DNA of 64,000 bases from JACJWR01 sp964474045 (lineage in GTDB: Bacteria > Actinomycetota > Actinomycetes > S36-B12 > UBA10799): contig CAYYRC010000001.1 in the NCBI GenBank assembly GCA_964474045.1, positions 186,001-250,000 on the forward strand, read 5' to 3'. Under the pieces are notes generated by a model that saw only the letters and a list, made by a program, of their open reading frames with translations, did not search any database and was not told the DNA's origin. Made by a program: the position numbers and the translations under genes. This document shows positions 8,670 to 17,068 of the stretch, piece by piece; positions within the stretch are counted from its first letter, which is position 1; every line of letters starts with the position of its first letter.

Positions 8670-9389
8670 ATGACCGCCGGGTTCCCGATCGCAGCGACTG
8701 TCGCGGTGGCTGTCGGCCTGGTCATCGCCGGCGCCGTGCTGGGATCGTCGTCGGCCCGGGTGCGGCTGCGCCCGCCAGGGTGGTTGCCCTGGTGGCGTCG
8801 GAGGTTCGACGACATCGCCGACCGGGTGCGATCGACCTGGCGGCGCAACGCCCGCCAGACCGCCCGCCGGGCGGCCGCCGCCGACGTCGTGCTGGCCCTC
8901 GCCGCCGAGCTCGCGACGGGGTTGCCACCGGAGACGGCCCTGATGCGGGCGGGTGCGGATCGGGACTTCATGGCGGGCTCGGTGGGGGCCGCCCGGGTGG
9001 GCGGCGACATACCGGCAGCTCTGCGGGGTGACGGTGAGGCGTTCCAACTGACTGCCTTGGTGGCGCTGGCCGCCGTCTGGCAGGTGTCGGCGGGCTCCGG
9101 GGCGGGTCTGGCCGATGCCGCGTACCGGCTGGGCACGGCGGCGCTGCAGCGGGAGCGGATGCGCCGCGAGCTGGCCTCACAGATGGCCGGGCCGCGCGCG
9201 ACCGCGAGGGTGCTGGCGGTGCTGCCGCTGGTCGGGCTCGTGCTCGGCAGCGGCCTCGGCGGCTCTCCGGTGGCCTGGCTGGTGGGCACCCCGGCGGGAC
9301 TCGCCGTCCTGGCCGCTGGCGTGTTGCTGGAAGTCGCAGGACTGCTCTGGGTGCGTCGTCTGGTCCGCGGGGTGGAGCGGCACCTGTGA
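8670..9389 (+). CDS. tadB: Tad secretion system inner-membrane protein TadB
   Basis: A 239-residue membrane protein of the T2SS-F/GspF family that forms the platform for pilus extrusion with TadC. There is an N-terminal transmembrane helix (IAATVAVAVGLVIAGAVLG) and two C-terminal helices (VLAVLPLVGLVLGSGLGG and GLAVLAAGVLLEVAGLLW). The cytoplasmic helical domain contains AADVVLALAAELATGLPPE. I chose the ATG at 8670 because upstream in-frame sequence overlaps tadA and has no membrane signature. Its stop overlaps the tadC start by 4 nt. Confidence 0.88.
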   Translation: MTAGFPIAATVAVAVGLVIAGAVLGSSSARVRLRPPGWLPWWRRRFDDIADRVRSTWRRNARQTARRAAAADVVLALAAELATGLPPETALMRAGADRDFMAGSVGAARVGGDIPAALRGDGEAFQLTALVALAAVWQVSAGSGAGLADAAYRLGTAALQRERMRRELASQMAGPRATARVLAVLPLVGLVLGSGLGGSPVAWLVGTPAGLAVLAAGVLLEVAGLLWVRRLVRGVERHL

Positions 9390-10099
9390 CCACCCTGGCG
9401 GCGGTGTTGGTCGCCTTGGCTGCGGCGCTGGCGCTCCCCGCCACGTCCGGCCACCGCCTTGACCGTCGCCGGGGCCCGGCCACGGCGACCGCTGAGCGCT
9501 CCCCGGTGGCCCTGCTTGCGGGAGCTGGGCTGGGGCTTGCCGCGTGGGCGTTGATGGGCGGGGCGATGGGAGCGGTGGTCGGCGGCGTGGTCGCCCTGGG
9601 CGTGGTGCGGCTGCTCCGCTCGCTCGACGATGGGGGTGCGGCCCAGCGGGAGGAGCGACTGGCCGCCCAGGCGGCCGACGCGGCGGACATGCTGGCAGCG
9701 TGCGTCGCGTCGGGGGCGCCGCTGGAGCGGGCGGCCGCGGAGGTCGCCCGGGCGCTCGGTGCGCCGGCAGGTGACCTGTTGCGGGCGGCGGCTGCGCAGC
9801 TGGCCATGGGCGCGGCGCCGGAGCGGGCGTGGGACGAACTCGCGGCGCAAGCGCCGACGGCCCCGATCGCCCGCACGATCGTGCGCTCGATGGACTCGGG
9901 CGCGCCCCTGGCCGACGCCCTCACCACCTGTGCCGCGGAGCTGCGCGATGTGCGCCGGGCCCGGATCGACGCGATGGCCAAGTCGGTGGCCGTCAAGGCG
10001 GTCGGTCCGCTGGGCCTGTGCTTCCTGCCGGCCTTCCTGCTCATCGGCGTCGTACCGCTGGTGGCGGGCCTGCTGACGCGGACCATGGGCCAGCTCTAG
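9386..10099 (+). CDS. tadC: Tad secretion system inner-membrane protein TadC
   Basis: A 237-residue T2SS-F-type membrane protein, GTG start, overlapping tadB by 4 nt, which implies translational coupling. N-terminal hydrophobic helices (VLVALAAALALP and LLAGAGLGLAAWALMGGAMG) are followed by a cytoplasmic helical bundle (AADAADMLAACVASGAPLE...). A C-terminal helix pair, LGLCFLPAFLLIGVVPLVAG, follows and is typical of this family. It partners TadB in the pilus base. Confidence 0.88.
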   Translation: MTTLAAVLVALAAALALPATSGHRLDRRRGPATATAERSPVALLAGAGLGLAAWALMGGAMGAVVGGVVALGVVRLLRSLDDGGAAQREERLAAQAADAADMLAACVASGAPLERAAAEVARALGAPAGDLLRAAAAQLAMGAAPERAWDELAAQAPTAPIARTIVRSMDSGAPLADALTTCAAELRDVRRARIDAMAKSVAVKAVGPLGLCFLPAFLLIGVVPLVAGLLTRTMGQL

Positions 10100-10303
10100 C
10101 GGCCTCGCCCCACCATCCGGCGTGAAAGTCATTGCCGCGCAAGGGTTTTCCACATCTTGGCTCGACCCGTTCCCATCGGTCCGGTCCCGGCGCAGGCTCA
10201 GGGCATGCCGGAGCTAGCCGGCAGCCGCAGGAGCCGCCGGATCGGCGGAACCTGCCACTCGCCCGCCGACAGCCGGCGGACGCATCAAGGGGAGGAAGCC
10301 CAC

Positions 10304-10489
10304 ATGTCGTCAGAGCTCGTCCGCAAGGTCCAGCAGGAGCACGGGATGTCCACCGCCGAGTACGCGGTGGGCACGGTCGCCGCCGTCGGCTTCGGCGGCC
10401 TGCTCGTCAAGATCCTCACGAGTCCAGAGGTGCAGCAGCTGCTGTTCAACATCGTCCAGAAGGCGCTCACCTGGATCTTCGGGTCCTAG
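10304..10489 (+). CDS. DUF4244 Flp-pilin-like small protein
   Basis: A 61-residue protein. A short positively charged N-terminus and the pilin-like junction EHGMSTAEYAVGTVAAVGFGG precede a hydrophobic helix and a short tail ending WIFGS. The G-M-S-T-A-E-Y stretch resembles the prepilin cleavage/assembly region of Flp pilins (Glu at +5). A strong ribosome site (GGGGAGG) precedes the ATG. It occupies the position of mycobacterial Rv3656c and is probably the major pilin. A 204-nt gap separates it from tadC, so it may have its own promoter. Confidence 0.85.
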   Translation: MSSELVRKVQQEHGMSTAEYAVGTVAAVGFGGLLVKILTSPEVQQLLFNIVQKALTWIFGS

Positions 10490-10503
10490 GGCATCGACGG
10501 ATC

Positions 10504-10890
10504 ATGTCTGCACAGTCCGGTGGGCGGCGTCGGCGCGGCGCCGCCCACCGGGGCCGAGTCCGGCGGGAGCGCGGCAGCGCCACGATGGAGCTGGCCGTCG
10601 CGATCCTGTCGCTTACCGCGCTGCTGGCCCCGCTGATCGCTGGCGTGCAGGTGGTTGTGACGACCGCCCGCGCCCAGGAGGTCGCTCGCGCCGTGGCGCG
10701 CCAAGTCGCGCGCGGCGACGATCCCGGCCGGGCTGCGGCACGCGGGGAACAGGCGCTGCCGGGCGCTTCTGCATCCGTCGCCCGTGACGGCGGCGACGCG
10801 TTGGTCACCGTGACCGTCGCCTTGCGGCTGCCCTTCCGCCTGAGCACGACGGTGACCCGCACCGCTCGCACCAGCCTGGAGCTGCCATGA
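10504..10890 (+). CDS. TadE-family pilus protein
   Basis: A 128-residue protein. An Arg-rich cytoplasmic N-terminus (GGRRRRGAAHRGRVRRERG) leads into SATMELAVAILSLTALLAPLIAG, the TadE-type pseudopilin signature with Glu after the hydrophobic junction. A periplasmic domain with beta-strand character follows (ALVTVTVALRLPF). It corresponds to the Rv3655c position. The start lies 14 nt after the pilin stop, and the gene overlaps the next by 4 nt. Confidence 0.8.
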   Translation: MSAQSGGRRRRGAAHRGRVRRERGSATMELAVAILSLTALLAPLIAGVQVVVTTARAQEVARAVARQVARGDDPGRAAARGEQALPGASASVARDGGDALVTVTVALRLPFRLSTTVTRTARTSLELP

Positions 10891-11273
10891 CGCCTCGCGA
10901 TGGCTGCGACCGGGGTTCCATGACGCTCAACGTTGTGTTCTTCGGGGTCCTGCTGGCTTTCGCCTTCGCCACGGTGATGGTCGTTGAGTCCGTGCTGGCG
11001 ACGCAGGTCCGGGTATCGCAGGCGGCTGACCTGGCCGCCCTGTCCGCGGCTGCGAAGGTGTGGTCGGGCGAGGCGGTGGCCTGCGCGGAGGCGGGCAGGA
11101 TCGCCGCGGCGCACCGGGTGTCCGTGTCCCAGTGCCGCACGGACGGCCTCGACGTGCAGGTCGAGGTCGCGGCGCCGCCCGATCTGCCGGTGGCCCCGAT
11201 CGTGCCGGAAGCACGGACTCTGCGGGTATCTGCGGTCGCCCGGGCGGGACCTCCACCGCTGGAGGGCCGCTAG
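10887..11273 (+). CDS. TadE/TadG-like (Rv3654c-type) pilus-locus protein
   Basis: A 128-residue protein with a short N-terminus (RDGCDRGSMTLNVVFFGVLL) running into one transmembrane helix (about residues 12-36) and a soluble domain containing two cysteines (VACAEAG and VSQCRTDG). The sequence AADLAALSAAAKV is characteristic of Flp-locus helicase/secretion neighbours of the Rv3654c type. It is the last gene of the Tad operon, translationally coupled to the previous gene. The exact function is unknown. Confidence 0.78.
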   Translation: MTPRDGCDRGSMTLNVVFFGVLLAFAFATVMVVESVLATQVRVSQAADLAALSAAAKVWSGEAVACAEAGRIAAAHRVSVSQCRTDGLDVQVEVAAPPDLPVAPIVPEARTLRVSAVARAGPPPLEGR

Positions 11274-11352
11274 CGGCACCCGCGAGCGACGGCCGGCACC
11301 CGGGAGCGACGGCCGGCACCCGGGAGCGACGGGCGGCACCCCGGAGCGATCT
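11274..11352. repeat. four tandem copies of a 20-21-nt unit
   Basis: Four head-to-tail copies of a unit with core CGGCACCCGGGAGCGACGGC occur just after the Tad operon stop. The units differ at single positions (CGCGAG, CGGGAG twice, CCGGAG). The array lies between two convergent genes, so it may be a transcription-end or protein-binding element. No function is known. Confidence 0.8.
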
Positions 11353-11358
11353 GCCCAG

Positions 11359-13635
11359 CTAACCCGGACCGACCAGGGCGGTCAGCAACTTCACCGCGCC
11401 GCCCTTGTCCAGCGGGTTGTTGCCGTTGCCGCACTTGGGGCTCTGGACGCAGCGGGGACAGCCGTCGGCGCACTCGCACGCGGCTACCACGTCGCGGGTC
11501 GCGGCCAGCCAGTGCTCCGCGCCCTGGTAGCCACGGGCGGCGAATCCCATGCCGCCGGGGTAGCCGTCGTACACGAACACGGTCGGCTCTCCGGTGCTGG
11601 GGTGCAGCGCGGTGGAGAGGCCGCCGATGTCCCAGCGATCGCAGGTCGCGATGAGCGGAAGCAGCCCGATGGCCGCATGCTCGGCCGCGTGCGCCGCACC
11701 GGCCACGTCGATGACGCCGAGCTCAACGGGCAGCTCGGCGGGCAGCGACCACCACACCGCGGCGGTGCGCAGGTTCTGCGGCGGGAGCTCGAGCGGGTGC
11801 GTGCCGAGCACCTCGCCGGGTGATCCGCCGCCGTCGGCAGCGGTTCGGCGGCGCTGGAACGCATAGACCTGTCGGGTGATGTCCACCTCGCCGAGGCGCA
11901 GCAACCCGGCACCCAGCCGCTGCTCCTGCCGCACCGCCAAGACGTCGAGCGAGCTGCGGGATAGCGCGATCGTCGTGACGTCGTCGCCGGTCGCGACCGC
12001 GAAGGCGACGCTGTCGTCCAGGAGCAGCTCGCGGATCAGGTAGTACTCGCCCTGGTGGACGTAGACGGCGCCCGGGTGCACGGTGGCGGGCGCCGCAGAA
12101 CCGTCTACCGTGCCGAGCAAACGGCCGGTGTCGACCTCGACGATGCGCACAGCCGAGCCCCCGATGCCGCGCATGTCCGTGATCGGCTCGGGAGCCCCCA
12201 CATGAGGCCAGAACACCCCGTTGGGCCGCCGCCGGAGCACCCCCTCGGCCACGAGATCATCGACCAGCACGGTGGCGCCCGCGCCGAAGTCCGCCAGATC
12301 AGTCGGCGTGAGTGGTGCTTCGGCGGCGGCGGCAAGGAGGTGCTGCCTGAGCACAGCAGGGTTCTGCGGGTCGAGAATCGTGACCTCTGCCGGTTCATCG
12401 AAGATCGCCTCCGGCCGCGACAGGTAGTAGTGGTCCAGCGGGTCGTCATCGGCGACCAGCACCGCCACCGCGTCGGCACCGGCCCTGCCAGCGCGGCCCA
12501 CCTGCTGCCAGAAGGACGACAGCCGACCCGGCCACCCCGCCAGCAGCACGGCGTCCAGGCCAGCAATGTCCATGCCGAGCTCCAGCGCGTTCGTGCTCGC
12601 CGCGCCCAGCAGCTCCCCAGACTTGAGCCCCCGCTCGATCTCACGCCGCTCCTCGGCCAGCAGGCCGGCACGGTAGGCGCGCACCGGGGCATCGCCGCCG
12701 AGTGCCTCGCGCACTTGCAGTGCCACCCGCTCCGCCCCCGTCCGCGAGGGGACGAACGCCAGGGTGCGGCGCCCGTCGCGCAGCAGCCCCGTCATCAGCC
12801 CGGCCACCTCCGACCGGCTGCCCGCCCCCACGGCCTCCGGGGCGCGCAGCACGACGCTCACCCGTCCCCGCGGTGAGGCGTCCTCGGTCACCGCGACCAT
12901 CGGCGCTCCCACCAGCAGCTCGGCTGGCCCGGCGGGGTCGGCTGAGCTGCTGGCAGAGGCGGCGATGACCAGGGGCGCGGCGGGCGCTGCGGAGGCGCCA
13001 GAAGGCGACGTCCGCCGCGTTGCCAGGCGGCGCAGGCGGCGCAGCACCAGCGCCGTGTGCGACCCGAACACCCCTCGGTACACGTGGCACTCGTCCACCA
13101 CGATGAGACGCAGGTTGACCAGCACCCGGTGCCAGCGGCGATGCCGGGGCAGCATCGAGATCCCGAGCATGTCGGGGTTGGTGATGATGACCTGCGCGTG
13201 CGCGGCGATCCATTCGCGCTCCTCGGCCGGGGTGTCGCCGTCGAGTACCCCGATACGCAGGCCGGTCCACGCCAGCGACTTGGCCTGGTCGTGGCCGAGC
13301 GCCTTGGTGGGGGCCAGGTAGATGGCGGTCGCCCTCGGATCGGCGCCCAGGATCGCGGCCGCCGCGGCCTGGTAGATCAGCGACTTTCCCGAGCCGGTTC
13401 CGGTGGCGACCACCACGTTCTGCCCCGCCGCCACCGCGTCGAGCGCCGACACCTGGTGCCGCCACAGCGTGAGGACGCCAGCCGCGGCCAGCCGAGCGGC
13501 GACGTCAGGGCCCAGCCAGTCCGGCACCGGGCAGGTATCCGCCGGACGTGCGGGCAGCTCGCGGACGTGGGCGGCGCCGACCCGCAGCTGCTCGATCGCG
13601 TTATTCGCGACGGCGATGGGGTGTCCTGCGGTCAT
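11359..13635 (-). CDS. DEAD/DEAH-box helicase with C-terminal Zn-binding domain (Rv3649-like)
   Basis: A 758-residue superfamily 2 helicase. Walker A is VVATGTGSGKSL, the DEAH-type box is VVDECHVY, and motif VI is QQVGRAGRAG. A C-terminal DUF1998/MrfA-type module has four cysteines in CECADGCPRCVQSPKCGNG. MrfA-like helicases act in DNA repair. The gene is the counterpart of mycobacterial Rv3649 and sits convergent to the Tad operon. I chose the ATG at 13635 because the 20 residues upstream look non-conserved; a longer start at 13695 is possible. Confidence 0.9.
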   Translation of the reverse strand: MTAGHPIAVANNAIEQLRVGAAHVRELPARPADTCPVPDWLGPDVAARLAAAGVLTLWRHQVSALDAVAAGQNVVVATGTGSGKSLIYQAAAAAILGADPRATAIYLAPTKALGHDQAKSLAWTGLRIGVLDGDTPAEEREWIAAHAQVIITNPDMLGISMLPRHRRWHRVLVNLRLIVVDECHVYRGVFGSHTALVLRRLRRLATRRTSPSGASAAPAAPLVIAASASSSADPAGPAELLVGAPMVAVTEDASPRGRVSVVLRAPEAVGAGSRSEVAGLMTGLLRDGRRTLAFVPSRTGAERVALQVREALGGDAPVRAYRAGLLAEERREIERGLKSGELLGAASTNALELGMDIAGLDAVLLAGWPGRLSSFWQQVGRAGRAGADAVAVLVADDDPLDHYYLSRPEAIFDEPAEVTILDPQNPAVLRQHLLAAAAEAPLTPTDLADFGAGATVLVDDLVAEGVLRRRPNGVFWPHVGAPEPITDMRGIGGSAVRIVEVDTGRLLGTVDGSAAPATVHPGAVYVHQGEYYLIRELLLDDSVAFAVATGDDVTTIALSRSSLDVLAVRQEQRLGAGLLRLGEVDITRQVYAFQRRRTAADGGGSPGEVLGTHPLELPPQNLRTAAVWWSLPAELPVELGVIDVAGAAHAAEHAAIGLLPLIATCDRWDIGGLSTALHPSTGEPTVFVYDGYPGGMGFAARGYQGAEHWLAATRDVVAACECADGCPRCVQSPKCGNGNNPLDKGGAVKLLTALVGPG

Positions 13636-13726
13636 GGGACAATCGTGCGCCCGACCCACGACACAACCCGCGGCGGTGTGCCAGAGTGGCACCACCGGAA
13701 CTGATCACGATGGTCGAGGAGCAGCG

Positions 13727-14068
13727 TTGGACCTGGAGTTGGACTCCTCCCGATTGGCCGACGCCGTGGTGGTGTCCGTCGCCGGCGAGCTCGATGCCCT
13801 GGCCGCGCCCCAGCTGGACGACTTCCTGGCGCCCTACGTCGCCGAGCGGCCGTCCCTGCTCGTGCTGGACCTGTCGGGGGTGACCTTCCTGGACTCCACC
13901 GGCCTGGGCGTCGTGATCAAGGCCCTGAAGCATGTTCGCGAGCATGGTGGCGAGGTGGCGGCCGTCTACACCTCGCCCCGCGTGGCGAAGGTCTTCCAGA
14001 TCACCGGGATCGACCAGGCCATGGTCGTGGGCGCGTCGGTCGAGGCCGTCGTGGCCGGGCGCAGCTGA
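13727..14068 (+). CDS. STAS-domain anti-sigma factor antagonist
   Basis: A 113-residue single STAS domain (SpoIIAA/BldG type) that, when unphosphorylated, binds an anti-sigma kinase. The core LLVLDLSGVTFLDSTGLG contains the phosphorylatable Ser of the DSTG motif. The start is an uncommon TTG, supported by AGGAG five bases upstream and by domain length. It overlaps the downstream ATP-binding protein by one base (TGATG), so the antagonist and its probable kinase are made together. Confidence 0.9.
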   Translation: MDLELDSSRLADAVVVSVAGELDALAAPQLDDFLAPYVAERPSLLVLDLSGVTFLDSTGLGVVIKALKHVREHGGEVAAVYTSPRVAKVFQITGIDQAMVVGASVEAVVAGRS

Positions 14069-14421
14069 TGCAGGTCGCCTACCTCCGCGTCCCGCCCACC
14101 GAGGCCCAGTTCCGCACCGCCCGCATGGTCGCCGCGTCCGTGGCGCGGCAGGCCGACTTCCCGGCCGAGCAGGTGGAGGACGTGAAGCTGGCCGTCAACG
14201 AGGCCTGCGCCCTGCACCGCGGCGCAGTGGCGCCGCTGGAGCTCGTGTTCGACCTCGAGGGCGCGCGGCTGGAGGTGCTCGTGGGTCCGTCGGCGGCCCC
14301 CGCGGTGGCGGAGCCGGAGAGCCAGATGGCCCTGACGATCCTGCGGGCGATCGTGCCGGAGTTCGAGGCCGGCGCCAACGGCCTTCGGCTGGCTTGGCCC
14401 GGTCCGGTGGCGGACGCCTGA
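14068..14421 (+). CDS. RsbW-like HATPase_c anti-sigma regulatory kinase
   Basis: A 117-residue protein of the histidine-kinase-like ATPase fold. The N-box EDVKLAVNEAC is near residues 38-48, but the later G-boxes are weak (LEVLVGPSAAPAVAEPESQ). This suggests reduced or altered ATP binding compared with RsbW or SpoIIAB. It is the partner of the STAS protein encoded immediately upstream with a 1-nt overlap. No sigma factor gene is adjacent, so the target is unknown. Confidence 0.8.
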   Translation: MQVAYLRVPPTEAQFRTARMVAASVARQADFPAEQVEDVKLAVNEACALHRGAVAPLELVFDLEGARLEVLVGPSAAPAVAEPESQMALTILRAIVPEFEAGANGLRLAWPGPVADA

Positions 14422-14569
14422 CCGAAGTCCCACGCAGGCGGCGTGTTGCGCGACGGGGGCGACGGTAAGCGACGGTTTACTGAGGCCTAGACTTCCGCGC
14501 GTCCAAGCGGGGTCCGGGCGCCGTCGCGGCGTCGTCCCCACAGCACGTTCCTGATGATTGGGAGAGTTC

Positions 14570-16936
14570 ATGTCGATTGGCAGTCTGGCTGCCGCGGCTG
14601 AAGTCACCGTCTCCGGTACCAACTACACGGTGGTGATCGTCGTGGCGATCATCGCGCTCGCGGCGCTCGCCGTCGCGGGATGGTTGGTCCGGTCGGTGCT
14701 CGCCGCAAGTGAAGGCACCGAAAGTATGAAGGACATCGCGCGCGCCGTCCAGGAGGGCGCCGCGGCGTACCTGGCCCGGCAGTTCAAGACGCTGTCGATC
14801 TTCGCGGTCATCGTCTTCTTCGTGCTGTTCCTGCTGCCGGCGGACAACACCGGGGAGCGGATCGGCCGCTCGATCTTCTTCGTCGTCGGGGCGGTCTTCT
14901 CGGCCATCACCGGCTATGTCGGCATGTGGCTGGCGGTGCGCGCCAACGTCCGCGTGGCGGCTGCCGCCAAGGACGAGGGCGAGCAGCCCGCCATGCGGAT
15001 CGCGTTCCGCACCGGCGGCGTCGCCGGCATGTTCACCGTGGGCCTGGGCCTGCTCGGCGCCTCCATCGTCGTGCTGGCCTACAAGGGCGACGCCCCCAAG
15101 GTGCTGGAGGGCTTCGGCTTCGGCGCCGCGCTGCTGGCGATGTTCATGCGAGTCGGCGGCGGCATCTTCACCAAGGCCGCCGACGTGGGTGCGGACCTGG
15201 TCGGCAAGGTCGAGCAGGGCATCCCGGAGGACGACCCCCGCAACGCCGCCACCATCGCGGACAACGTGGGCGACAACGTCGGCGACTGCGCCGGTATGGC
15301 CGCGGACCTGTTCGAGTCCTACGCGGTGACGCTGGTCGCCGCGCTCATCCTGGGCAAGGCCGCCTTCGGCGAGCTCGGCTTGGTGTACCCGCTGGTCGTC
15401 CCCGCGATCGGTGTCATCACCGCCGTCATCGGCATCCTCGCGGTGTCGCCGCGGCCGTCGGACCGTTCCGGCATGCAGGCGATCAACCGTGGCTTCTTCA
15501 TCTCGGCGGTCGCGTCGGCGGTGCTGGTGGGCATCGCCACGTGGGTGTTCCTGCCCGCCCGGCTGGTGGACTTCAAGGGTGTGGCAGTCGAGGGCCTGGG
15601 CATCGTGGGCGAGGTGGACGCGTTCAACCCCCGCGTGCTGGCTATCGGCGCCGTGATCATCGGCATCCTGTTGGCAGCTGCGATCCAGCAGTTGACCGGC
15701 TACTTCACCGAGACCAACAGGCCCCCGGTGGACGAGGTCGCGCGCACGTCGCTGACCGGTCCCGCGACGGTGATTCTGTCGGGCATCTCGCTCGGTCTGG
15801 AGTCGGCGGTGTACTCCGCGCTGCTCATCGCCGCGGCGGTCTACGGGGCGTTCCTGCTCGGTGCCGGCTCGGTGACGCTGTCGCTGTTCGCCGTGGCGCT
15901 CGCCGGAACCGGCCTGCTCACCACGGTGGGCGTGATCGTGGCCATGGACACCTTCGGCCCAGTGTCGGACAACGCCCAGGGCATCGCCGAGATGTCCGGG
16001 GACTTCGAGCACGGCAGCGAGGGCGCCAAGATCCTCACCAGCCTCGACGCCGTGGGCAACACCACGAAGGCGATCACCAAGGGCATCGCCATCGCGACCG
16101 CTGTGCTGGCCGCGACGGCGTTGTTCGGCTCGTTCCAGGATGCGGTCAAGGCCGCGTCGGCGGAGGCGATCGACACCACCCAGGCGGCAGGTTCGGCGCT
16201 GTTCACCTTCCTGCAGGGCAGCGGGCAGTACCTGGGCGTGCTCGACGTGTCCAACCCGCGCAACCTGGTGGGCCTGATCATCGGGGCCGCTGTGGTGTTC
16301 ATGTTCTCCGGCCTGGCGATCAACGCCGTGACCCGGGCCGCCGGCGCGATCATCTTCGAGGTGCGCCGCCAGTTCAAGGAGAAGCCGGGCATCATGGAGG
16401 GCACCGACCGCCCCGAGTACGGCCGCGTGGTGGACATCTGCACCCGCGACTCGCTGCGCGAGCTGGCGACGCCCGGTCTGCTGGCGATCCTCACGCCGAT
16501 CGCTGTGGGCTTCGGCCTGGGCGTCGGCGCGCTGGGCTCCTACCTGGCCGGCACCATCGCCACCGGCGTGCTGATGGCGGTGTTCCTGTCCAACTCGGGT
16601 GGCGCCTGGGACAACGCGAAGAAGTACGTCGAGGACGGGCACTTCGGCGGCAAGGGCTCTGAGGCCCACACCGCCACGGTGGTCGGCGACACGGTCGGCG
16701 ACCCGTTCAAGGACACCGCCGGCCCGGCGATCAACCCGCTGATCAAGGTTATGAACCTGGTCGCGCTGCTGATCGCCCCGGCGGTTGTGGCGCTCTCGAT
16801 CGGCGAGTCGGCCAACGGGGCGCTGCGCTACGGCATCGCGATCCTGGCGGCGCTCATCGTCATCGGCGCGGTTGTCGTGTCCAAGCGGCGGACCTCGGCG
16901 GCGGATGCGCCGATCGAGGAGACCGTTAACGCCTGA
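14570..16936 (+). CDS. hppA: membrane-bound proton-pumping pyrophosphatase
   Basis: A 788-residue, roughly 16-helix integral membrane enzyme that hydrolyses pyrophosphate and pumps protons outward. The family's active-site stretches are present: DVGADLVGKVEQGIPEDDPR, then DNVGDNVGDCAGMAADLFE, and near the C-terminus VGDTVGDPFKDTAGP. The sequence GNTTKAITKG carries Lys at the position that distinguishes K+-independent from K+-dependent (Ala) forms, so it is probably K+-independent. I chose the ATG at 14570, with GGGAGAG upstream, over one four codons earlier. A strong hairpin follows the gene. Confidence 0.97.
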   Translation: MSIGSLAAAAEVTVSGTNYTVVIVVAIIALAALAVAGWLVRSVLAASEGTESMKDIARAVQEGAAAYLARQFKTLSIFAVIVFFVLFLLPADNTGERIGRSIFFVVGAVFSAITGYVGMWLAVRANVRVAAAAKDEGEQPAMRIAFRTGGVAGMFTVGLGLLGASIVVLAYKGDAPKVLEGFGFGAALLAMFMRVGGGIFTKAADVGADLVGKVEQGIPEDDPRNAATIADNVGDNVGDCAGMAADLFESYAVTLVAALILGKAAFGELGLVYPLVVPAIGVITAVIGILAVSPRPSDRSGMQAINRGFFISAVASAVLVGIATWVFLPARLVDFKGVAVEGLGIVGEVDAFNPRVLAIGAVIIGILLAAAIQQLTGYFTETNRPPVDEVARTSLTGPATVILSGISLGLESAVYSALLIAAAVYGAFLLGAGSVTLSLFAVALAGTGLLTTVGVIVAMDTFGPVSDNAQGIAEMSGDFEHGSEGAKILTSLDAVGNTTKAITKGIAIATAVLAATALFGSFQDAVKAASAEAIDTTQAAGSALFTFLQGSGQYLGVLDVSNPRNLVGLIIGAAVVFMFSGLAINAVTRAAGAIIFEVRRQFKEKPGIMEGTDRPEYGRVVDICTRDSLRELATPGLLAILTPIAVGFGLGVGALGSYLAGTIATGVLMAVFLSNSGGAWDNAKKYVEDGHFGGKGSEAHTATVVGDTVGDPFKDTAGPAINPLIKVMNLVALLIAPAVVALSIGESANGALRYGIAILAALIVIGAVVVSKRRTSAADAPIEETVNA

Positions 16937-16955
16937 GGCTGACTTCAGCCACCTC

Positions 16956-17006
16956 CGAAGCGGCGGTGTCGCCCTGGTCCTGAGCCCGGGCGACACCGCC
17001 GCTTCG
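16956..17006 (+). terminator. hairpin terminator after hppA
   Basis: A 19-bp perfect stem (CGAAGCGGCGGTGTCGCCC pairing with GGGCGACACCGCCGCTTCG) with a 13-nt loop, 20 nt after the hppA stop. No U-tract follows, which is common in actinobacteria. Confidence 0.8.
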
Positions 17007-17068
17007 CGCGTCCCTGCGCGCTGACCCGCAGCCCGCGGGCGCGAGGAGCAGGTGGTAGGGATGGAGTC

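Noticed and set aside
7280..10153. A 957-codon open frame on the minus strand opposite tadA-tadC
   Set aside because: It is a by-product of GC-rich third positions in the tad genes: it covers several real genes antisense, has low-complexity Arg/Ser/Pro composition and no motif or ribosome site.
11274..11352. CRISPR array
   Set aside because: Repeat units are directly adjacent without spacers.
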